Source: Candidatus Sabulitectum sp. (GTDB lineage Bacteria; Fermentibacterota; Fermentibacteria; Fermentibacterales; JCC-6). Taken from it: DNA of 10,157 nt. A program made the position numbers and the translations under genes. The notes below the pieces were generated by a model. The model was not told where the DNA came from, searched no databases, and saw only the letters and a program-made list of their open reading frames with translations. Positions 1 through 5,557 of this stretch are shown piece after piece. The stretch spans positions 1-10,157 of the forward strand of contig JAOZLN010000058.1 of NCBI GenBank assembly GCA_029934845.1, in the 5' to 3' direction. How positions within the stretch are numbered: position 1 is the first letter of the stretch; the number at the start of each line of letters is the position of its first letter.

Positions 1-5
1 TGGTA

Positions 6-30
6 CCCCCTCCCCCCGCCAGGGTGGGGG
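6..30. repeat. GC-rich inverted repeat at the left edge (possible terminator remnant)
   Basis: CCCCC at 6-10 and CCC at 12-14 pair with GGG at 22-24 and GGGGG at 26-30, with a T:T mismatch and a 7-base loop. An alternative pairing joins TACCCC (4-9) with GGGGTA (36-41). No T-run follows, so an intrinsic terminator for an upstream gene is only one possibility. A protein-independent hairpin or a repeat unit cut by the window edge are others. Confidence 0.3.
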
Positions 31-233
31 AATATGGGGTAGCCAGTGACATGCCTTAAGTCCCAGTTCTCTGACAAGACTGGAAATCCCTGTCAAATCA
101 CTTCTGACAGTTATAGAAGTCGGAGAAGCACTCATTCACAGGAATATCCTGAATCTTGAACAGGCTGGTCTTAACTGCTTAACCACTCCAAACCAGATTT
201 CCCACAGCTTCATTATTTCTCCTTATATTACCG

Positions 234-249
234 TGTAAAGCGTTTTACA
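234..249. promoter_or_regulatory. Candidate operator: 16-bp near-palindrome with central CG
   Basis: TGTAAAGC/GTTTTACA matches at 7 of 8 mirrored positions and has CG at its centre, the form typical of LacI/GalR-family operators. It lies about 230 bases before the first outer-membrane protein gene and just upstream of the weak promoter candidate at 258-286. No regulator gene is in the window. A palindrome of this quality can arise by chance in A/T-rich DNA. Confidence 0.2.
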
Positions 250-257
250 GTACAGCT

Positions 258-286
258 TTGATTTAGTGTGTAACCACTGCAATAAC
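258..286 (+). promoter_or_regulatory. Weak sigma-70-like promoter candidate for the OMP cluster
   Basis: TTGATT (258-263) and AATAAC (281-286) are spaced by 17 bases, and TGC directly before the second element fits an extended -10. Each hexamer matches the sigma-70 consensus at 4 of 6 positions. It would give a leader of nearly 190 bases before the start at 481. The organism's own promoter consensus is unknown, so this is only the best candidate seen by eye. Confidence 0.18.
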
Positions 287-480
287 AAGAGCTGAGAGAA
301 TGTATGAGTACTAAAACAATCAAATAAATAGATTGTTGCTAATAAAGATTTCAAAGCCATGACCAGCAGATGGGTTGAGCTGGCTATATTACATTCGACA
401 CTGAAGAGGGATTTAGAAAGAAAGAAGTGTGGAAATAGAGGATAACTCGTCACTCTCAAGTTTAAAGCCCGGAGGTTATT

Positions 481-1557
481 ATGAAGAACAGTGTATTTTT
501 GATTTTAGCGGCTCTTTTCCTGCTGCCTCTGACTGCATTGGGCTTCGGATACCCTGCTGCACTGGGCATGGGCAGCCCTATGCCCGGTGTGGATGCTGTT
601 TCTCACGGATTTGGCGGTGTTGTTTCTGTTAATGTTGGCGGCATGAATCTTTTTGGCAACCCTGCAGAGCTTAACAGTTACAATCCATCTTTTTCCGTTT
701 CCGTAGGCCCGCTTATTCTCAAGCAATCAGTCGATGATGGTCTTGGCAAGCATACATTGACGTATGCCGGTCTTGGAGCCTCCAGTTTTCAGACAGGTTT
801 TAACACTGGTTCCGCGGGTTTTGCTCTGGGAATAGCAAAGATCCGTGATTACACATACAAAGGAGAATACTTCTTTATCGACACGAACCCGGAGCCTATG
901 ATTGCAGGATTCGAGAATTTAACGGTAACAGGTGGGGTCTGGGAAGTGGCAGGTGGAGCTGCAACATCCCTGTTTGGTCAGACTAATCTGGGAGTATCCG
1001 CAGGGTATCGCACAGGTGACATCAACTACGATTACTACTGGCATCACTTCAACGAGTCTATTCCCGATTCTTCATCTTTGTGGAGCAGGGAAGAGGGTGA
1101 ATTTTCATGGAAAGCCGGTGTTTCGCAGCCGGTTGGGGAAAATATCTCATTTGGAGCAGTCTATGCTTCCAGTAGCGAGAACTGCCCTTCAAGTATTGCG
1201 GCTGCTGTGATGATCGGTAATCTTGCTGTTTTTTCCCCGGGATTTGGAATTGAAGCGAGAATTTATGATGTAGATGATAGTAACGCATGGTCTGCTAATG
1301 TTTTTGGTGGTATTCATCCTGATCATAATTTGTATTTCAGGGGTGGTGCAGTTCTTTCCTCCAGTGGTGGAATTGATTCCAAGGTTGCACTTGGAATCTC
1401 GATGGGATCCACTGTCACTCTCGGGAAAGTTAATGTAAGCGCTGCTTTTAATTACGGGAATGAAACAAGAGACAATAATATTCTTGGCTTTCCTGATGCA
1501 AAAACAATCAACGATATAGTAACAGCCTTTACTATCGGGGCTACTATAGAACTCTAA
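481..1557 (+). CDS. Outer-membrane beta-barrel protein, PorV/UPF0164/FadL-like (paralog 1)
   Basis: A 358-residue secreted protein, probably an outer-membrane barrel. Residues 1-21 form a signal peptide: Lys2, then a Leu/Ala/Phe core, with likely cleavage after Ala-Leu-Gly, leaving a mature end starting Phe-Gly-Tyr. Residues 57-62 (LFGNPA) match the FxNPA signature near the N-terminus of PorV/PorQ and related barrels. The remainder alternates short Gly/Ser/aromatic strands with polar turns, without hydrophobic helices, and ends in a strand finishing Ile-Glu-Leu. The start is set by GGAGG at 471-475, five bases before the ATG. The next gene is a tandem paralog: N60-P61-A62, P195-D-S-S198 and F208-S-W210 fall at identical positions in both. 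Cargo or partner is unknown; transport, secretion-accessory or structural roles are all possible. The barrel call is firm, the exact family moderate. Confidence 0.78.
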   Translation: MKNSVFLILAALFLLPLTALGFGYPAALGMGSPMPGVDAVSHGFGGVVSVNVGGMNLFGNPAELNSYNPSFSVSVGPLILKQSVDDGLGKHTLTYAGLGASSFQTGFNTGSAGFALGIAKIRDYTYKGEYFFIDTNPEPMIAGFENLTVTGGVWEVAGGAATSLFGQTNLGVSAGYRTGDINYDYYWHHFNESIPDSSSLWSREEGEFSWKAGVSQPVGENISFGAVYASSSENCPSSIAAAVMIGNLAVFSPGFGIEARIYDVDDSNAWSANVFGGIHPDHNLYFRGGAVLSSSGGIDSKVALGISMGSTVTLGKVNVSAAFNYGNETRDNNILGFPDAKTINDIVTAFTIGATIEL

Positions 1558-1577
1558 CTCTTGATAGGGAGAAAAGA

Positions 1578-2657
1578 ATGAGAACCTTCGGCATCTACTC
1601 AATTGTCCTGGCTGTTGTGGCCGCCCAGGCATTTGGTTTCGGCTATTATGATTCGGTAACAAAGGGAACTATTATTCCGGGAATTACTCCGTCAACAACT
1701 GCTCTTGGTTCTGTTCGTGCTCGTGGAGTAACCGAGGCTGCCAGTATTTTCTTCAATCCTGCTCAGACTGCTTTTCTCTCTGCTGATATTCAACTTGCCG
1801 GTTCATCTATCCAGTGGACAGAAAGGGTGATACAAACGGATCTGGAAAAGACGGTGCGAACATATATGACCAATGACAACGGTACAGCCGCAGTGATCTA
1901 TCCAGTGGGGCCATTTGTAATCGGTGCGGGTATAGCAAAAATAGGTGAATTCGGTTACGAGGGGTCACATACTGTATATGATGACCCAAGTGATCCCGAA
2001 ACTGGTGTAGCCGTGCTTTACGCCAGTGGCTCGCAGTGGGAAACTCTTGGCAGTATCTCGGCAGCTGTTACTGACCAGTTCTCTTTGGGTTTTTCCGGTG
2101 GTCTTCGGACAGTAGACGCCGACTATCATTATGAATTCAACAGCCACCTGTTCCTGATTCCGGACTCATCTGCATACTGGACTGAAGAAGATCAGGCGTT
2201 TTCCTGGCATGCCGGTGCTGCTTTAACTGGTGAGATCTTCAAATCCGGTTTGTCATATTCTTCTAAAACTGACTATATGGATGACATTATAGCATTTGGT
2301 GCCAGTGCCCTTGCTCCCCATCTAAAGAATACTACAGTGGGTTTTGAAGCACAGATAGCTTCACCCTTTGATGATAATCGTTTTCTGGGGAATTTGTTTT
2401 TTAAGATGCCTCTTACTGAAACAATGAATGCACTGACCTCAGTAAGTTTTGATGATAACAGGGTTGCCAACAGAGCAGGTCTCGGCTTCGGGATCGGTTT
2501 TGATCTTCGTCTCAACAGATTTGCTGTGGGCGGAGGGCTGTTAAGCCGATTCAAGGCCAGAAAGAATACTGCTTTCCCCAATGAACAATCTGACAGGGTA
2601 GATGATTCTTCAACATCATTCTCTCTTGGTATATCATACCTTTTGGGTGATCTGTAA
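1578..2657 (+). CDS. Outer-membrane beta-barrel protein, PorV/UPF0164/FadL-like (paralog 2)
   Basis: A 359-residue paralog of the preceding gene. It has a signal peptide of about 20 residues (Arg2, hydrophobic core, cleavage after Ala-Phe-Gly) and again a mature end starting Phe-Gly-Tyr. The IFFNPA stretch (57-62) is close to the PorV-type signature. GIAKIGEFGY matches GIAKIRDYTY of paralog 1, and PDSSxxW (from 195) and FSWxAG (from 208) are shared at the same positions. No transmembrane helices are visible; the pattern is short amphipathic strands, ending in a strand before Gly-Asp-Leu. AGGGAG at 1566-1571 sits six bases before the ATG, and only 20 bases separate it from the upstream gene, so the two are almost certainly one transcript. 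Overall identity looks low, so the duplication is old. Function is not known; a two-subunit or specialised barrel pair is plausible. Confidence 0.78.
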   Translation: MRTFGIYSIVLAVVAAQAFGFGYYDSVTKGTIIPGITPSTTALGSVRARGVTEAASIFFNPAQTAFLSADIQLAGSSIQWTERVIQTDLEKTVRTYMTNDNGTAAVIYPVGPFVIGAGIAKIGEFGYEGSHTVYDDPSDPETGVAVLYASGSQWETLGSISAAVTDQFSLGFSGGLRTVDADYHYEFNSHLFLIPDSSAYWTEEDQAFSWHAGAALTGEIFKSGLSYSSKTDYMDDIIAFGASALAPHLKNTTVGFEAQIASPFDDNRFLGNLFFKMPLTETMNALTSVSFDDNRVANRAGLGFGIGFDLRLNRFAVGGGLLSRFKARKNTAFPNEQSDRVDDSSTSFSLGISYLLGDL

Positions 2658-2660
2658 TTC

Positions 2661-5492
2661 ATGCCCTTTGGATCCAGTTCCTGGGCGAGATTGACTTTTG
2701 CACCGTTCTCCGGCGAAATGCTGGTGGACGGTGATCTTTTTGCCGTACTTGGTATCAACCCGGACAAGCTTGCCAGTGCTGCAGATCCATTTGGAATACT
2801 TCCTGCATCTGTTGCAAAAAGTTTAATTGAGGGAACCAAGATAGTCAGAGACCAGGAATTATCCCTTGTTCTTATCCCGGGAAATTCAGGTTCCAGCAAT
2901 ACTGTTACTATAATTGCCGAGCAGATGGCGGATCTTGATCTTGTTGCCGACATGGCAGGTGGTGTAGTCGGGTTTGCTCCAGATGGTACAATTCTTCGCT
3001 GGAACACAAGAATGACCCACCTTTTTGGTCCAAGAGAGAAGGACGTGAAGGGACGGAATGCATCTGACGTTCTGCCTTGTCCGGTATTGTATGACTGGAA
3101 CAGTGTAATTTCCTCCGCACACCTGGGTCATGAAGTAAGGGTTGAATTCAAACCTTACGGAGAAAAGAGAGTTGAGGGAGTTTTAAGCAGAGGGGGCCCG
3201 GGGGTTGTTGGACTTTTCCGGGATTCCACAGAGAGTTTTAAGATCAGTAAGCGGCTTCGTGCTCTTAACCGGCTTAACCAGGCATATCTTCAGTCAACTG
3301 GAACAGGTCTTCTTCTTCTTGACAGCAGACTGAGGATTCTCTTGTCCAATTCCGGATTTCAAAGGATAACAGGGCATAGAGGATCGTTGATAGGTCTTCA
3401 ACTTCATGATATTCTTTCTGAAGATTCATACAAATGGGTTCACGATGCTTCTGAACATCTGTTTGCAGAAGAGAAGGGAGAACAATCCGGAATTGTTTCT
3501 TTCGTGAACCAGGAAGGCAGACCGGTAACCCTGCGACAGACTCTGAGAGCAGTAAGAAATGAGACCAATCAGGCACTGAATTTTGTTTGCCTTTTCGAGG
3601 ACGAGACCGACCTGACCAGCTTTCGCAACGGAGTTGATCATCTTCAGACAAACATTTCCGGCCTGGCCAGAATTTCCAGAGAGATACTGAAGACCGAGTA
3701 TGTGGAAACAGGAGGGGTCTGTGAAGAGATTCTTAGAATAACAGGATCAAAAGCGATTGCTAAATATTTATATGATTCTACTGAAACACTAATTCTGGCA
3801 GGAAGCGCCGGTAACTGGAGCCAGGGTTTTCCTGCGGAAGAACTCAGCGGGTTTGGTTTTCCTTCCTTTGTATGGAGCGGGGACAAACAGTACAAAATAA
3901 CATCAACGGAGATGGGAAGACTGTCTAACCATTTCGACTTTTGTCTGGTACTGCCTATTGGCAAAGGTGTCTCTAATCAGGGATTTCTTCTTCTTGCTGA
4001 ATCAGCCCTTACAGATTCAGAATCTGATTCGGATCTGTTGGATCTGCTTTGCTCTTTAATTAAGATAACGGACGATATTGGTAACGAGAAAACAGCGAGA
4101 GCTGCAGCTGAAAAGCAGCTGGATCTTGCAGAAAACTTTGCAGCAACTGTTCTTGACGGAATTCCTCTTCCAATAGCAATTGTTCGAACTGATGGAAGAG
4201 TGGAACACTGGAACAGGGCAATGGAGCTGGTAAGTGGCGTAGATGCGCAGAAGGTTGGAGTCGAGGATATTACCTGCCTTATTGATCCGGAGGGGGAAGG
4301 ATTCTCTCTTAATTCGCGTGCTTCCGGGTTGGAGAATAGAGCAGGCAGTCTTTCTGCCGATTGGTCAGTTAAAAGAAGAGATGGATCAACATCTGCGGTA
4401 CACAGGTGGAATGTCTCTGTGATCGAGCCTTCCGGAAGTATTTATAGAGATCCTTCTTTTTTGATTTCTGGAGTGCCCTCGATCAGCAGTGAGTCTTTTC
4501 ATGTGAATGTGAATAACCCTGCCAGCTCATCGCATGGCAATAAGTTCATTGAAAGAATTGTCGCTCTGCTTTCGGCGGAATCCCGGATGGATGTTTTGCG
4601 TTCTCTCTCTGAAGTTTGTTTTCTTGCGGACGGTGATGGCGATGGTGTTCTCGAATTTGCCATTGACAGCCAGACAGTAGCTGCATTTCCCCATGGGAAG
4701 AAAATTGATAAAGACAATTTACTGAGCTTTCAGCTGCCGGTGGACATAATGGGAATGCAGTACAATATCAGAGCCAGTGGTTCAATCAGTCAGCATACCC
4801 TGAAGGCTGTTGCCCGCCTGCTGGCGCATGGGGGGAAGAAGCTTTACAGTTCGGAATTAACTGCCAGAGAGATCGGCAGCTATTCTGTTGGTCTGGCAGA
4901 ATATCTGGAACAGTTCTCTTCTGACTCTATTGAACAGAACAACGCTATTCTTCACATAGTTGAAGGAGCAGACCCACTGGCAGGGTTTGCCCGAACCATG
5001 TTGTATTCGAACGAAACTGCATCCAGGATCACTAATCTTCTTAAACTTTCAGTTCAGATTAATCAGGATAATTTCATGGAGGTTTATCCTGATAAATTTC
5101 TTACCCGACTTCACAGTATTTTTGCAGGTAAGGGGCTTCGCCCGCCATCTCTCGCCCTTGCAGATAAAATGCCTCCAGTGCTGATCATGCCCGATATACT
5201 GCTTCAGTGTTTTGCTCTGCTCTGTCAGCTGGCGGTTATTGATGCTGTAGTTCGTTTCAAGGCCTGGAAATCTGAGGACAATGAAGAGTCTGGTGTCTTC
5301 CTGTCTCTTCAGGGGCTGGATGAGTCTTTTCAGTTACTCACAAGCGTTGAGATTCACCAGAAGCTTGAATCAGGGCGGTTTAATTCAGAAACAGAGGCAG
5401 CTATCATTTTCAGGATTCTGGAAGCTGCAGGATGTTCTCTTGCTTCCTCTGCAGGTAGAGATCTAACTTTCTTTCTGAATCTGGCTCACTGA
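2661..5492 (+). CDS. Multi-PAS/GAF sensor protein with degenerate histidine kinase core
   Basis: A 943-residue soluble protein without signal peptide or membrane helices. Domains, read by eye: an unassigned N-terminal part (1-90); PAS (about 92-205, with GxIxxWN around W114); PAS (about 205-325); GAF-like (about 327-480); PAS (about 485-610, WN at 517-518); a second unassigned globular stretch (about 630-735) holding DGDGDG at 657-662; and a kinase-like C-terminus (about 745-943). In the C-terminus, EGADPL (768-773) lines up with the HELRTPL box but the His position is V767. In PDILLQCFALLCQLA (844-858) both N-box Asn are Leu (853, 857). The final strand-helix-strand has the HATPase fold pattern without the Gly boxes. 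It is thus likely a pseudokinase that senses or scaffolds, unable to autophosphorylate in the usual way. The start follows the upstream stop by 3 bases with only a weak GGGTGA (2645-2650), suggesting translational coupling; Met20 is an alternative start. Ligands and partner are unknown. Confidence 0.75.
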   Translation: MPFGSSSWARLTFAPFSGEMLVDGDLFAVLGINPDKLASAADPFGILPASVAKSLIEGTKIVRDQELSLVLIPGNSGSSNTVTIIAEQMADLDLVADMAGGVVGFAPDGTILRWNTRMTHLFGPREKDVKGRNASDVLPCPVLYDWNSVISSAHLGHEVRVEFKPYGEKRVEGVLSRGGPGVVGLFRDSTESFKISKRLRALNRLNQAYLQSTGTGLLLLDSRLRILLSNSGFQRITGHRGSLIGLQLHDILSEDSYKWVHDASEHLFAEEKGEQSGIVSFVNQEGRPVTLRQTLRAVRNETNQALNFVCLFEDETDLTSFRNGVDHLQTNISGLARISREILKTEYVETGGVCEEILRITGSKAIAKYLYDSTETLILAGSAGNWSQGFPAEELSGFGFPSFVWSGDKQYKITSTEMGRLSNHFDFCLVLPIGKGVSNQGFLLLAESALTDSESDSDLLDLLCSLIKITDDIGNEKTARAAAEKQLDLAENFAATVLDGIPLPIAIVRTDGRVEHWNRAMELVSGVDAQKVGVEDITCLIDPEGEGFSLNSRASGLENRAGSLSADWSVKRRDGSTSAVHRWNVSVIEPSGSIYRDPSFLISGVPSISSESFHVNVNNPASSSHGNKFIERIVALLSAESRMDVLRSLSEVCFLADGDGDGVLEFAIDSQTVAAFPHGKKIDKDNLLSFQLPVDIMGMQYNIRASGSISQHTLKAVARLLAHGGKKLYSSELTAREIGSYSVGLAEYLEQFSSDSIEQNNAILHIVEGADPLAGFARTMLYSNETASRITNLLKLSVQINQDNFMEVYPDKFLTRLHSIFAGKGLRPPSLALADKMPPVLIMPDILLQCFALLCQLAVIDAVVRFKAWKSEDNEESGVFLSLQGLDESFQLLTSVEIHQKLESGRFNSETEAAIIFRILEAAGCSLASSAGRDLTFFLNLAH

Positions 5493-5540
5493 GTACAACC
5501 TGATTTTGCATTCATTTTGTATATTTCCACCTAACATACA

Positions 5541-5557
5541 CAGGAGGCCAGGATTTG
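5541..5557 (+). promoter_or_regulatory. Strong ribosome binding site fixing a TTG start for leuS
   Basis: AGGAGG at 5542-5547 is followed by a 7-base spacer and TTG at 5555-5557. No ATG lies near enough to compete, and the protein read from this TTG begins with the usual LeuRS N-terminus (NKYNFKELEQKW). TTG as initiator is therefore well supported. Confidence 0.85.

Larger units (their letters stand above)
1..480. other. Gene-free leader region before the outer-membrane protein cluster
   Basis: No credible gene is seen here. All three forward frames hit stops within the first 60 bases, and the minus-strand open frame at 223-459 encodes a composition-driven Leu/Phe/Ser-rich peptide with no recognisable family. 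The left edge is GC-rich and hairpin-forming; from about 220 onward the region is A/T-rich, as expected of a promoter-bearing leader. It also contains short inverted repeats: CTGTCA/TGACAG (90-95 and 105-110) and ACTTC/GAAGT (100-104 and 116-120). A purine-rich stretch (about 399-442) lies shortly before the first gene. The end of a gene lying left of the window cannot be identified. Confidence 0.6.

Noticed and set aside
180..278. Direct repeat TAACCACT at 180-187 and 271-278
   Set aside because: Eight bases shared over about 90 bases with unrelated flanks is compatible with chance. No third copy or symmetry was seen.
223..459. Minus-strand small open frame (78 residues) in the leader region
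   Set aside because: Its A/T-driven Leu/Phe/Ser content shows no family resemblance. A short secreted or membrane peptide cannot be excluded but is not supported.
2273..3007. Minus-strand open frame (244 residues) across the barrel/sensor junction
   Set aside because: Its Ser/Pro/Arg-rich composition mirrors the opposite strand. Both forward genes under it have clear family features.
3192..3204. GGGGGCCCGGGGG tract in the sensor gene as a possible phase-variation site
   Set aside because: The runs are only five bases long and the frame is intact, which is too short to expect frequent slippage.
4012..4026. Perfect palindrome CAGATTC-A-GAATCTG inside the sensor gene
   Set aside because: It falls in codons for an acidic Ser/Asp run (DSESDSD), and repetitive codon use explains it. 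No regulatory reason to place it there.
5505..5525. TTGCAT and TATATT as a leuS promoter in the 62-base gap
   Set aside because: The elements are about 8 bases apart instead of about 17, and no alternative -35 is visible at the right distance.
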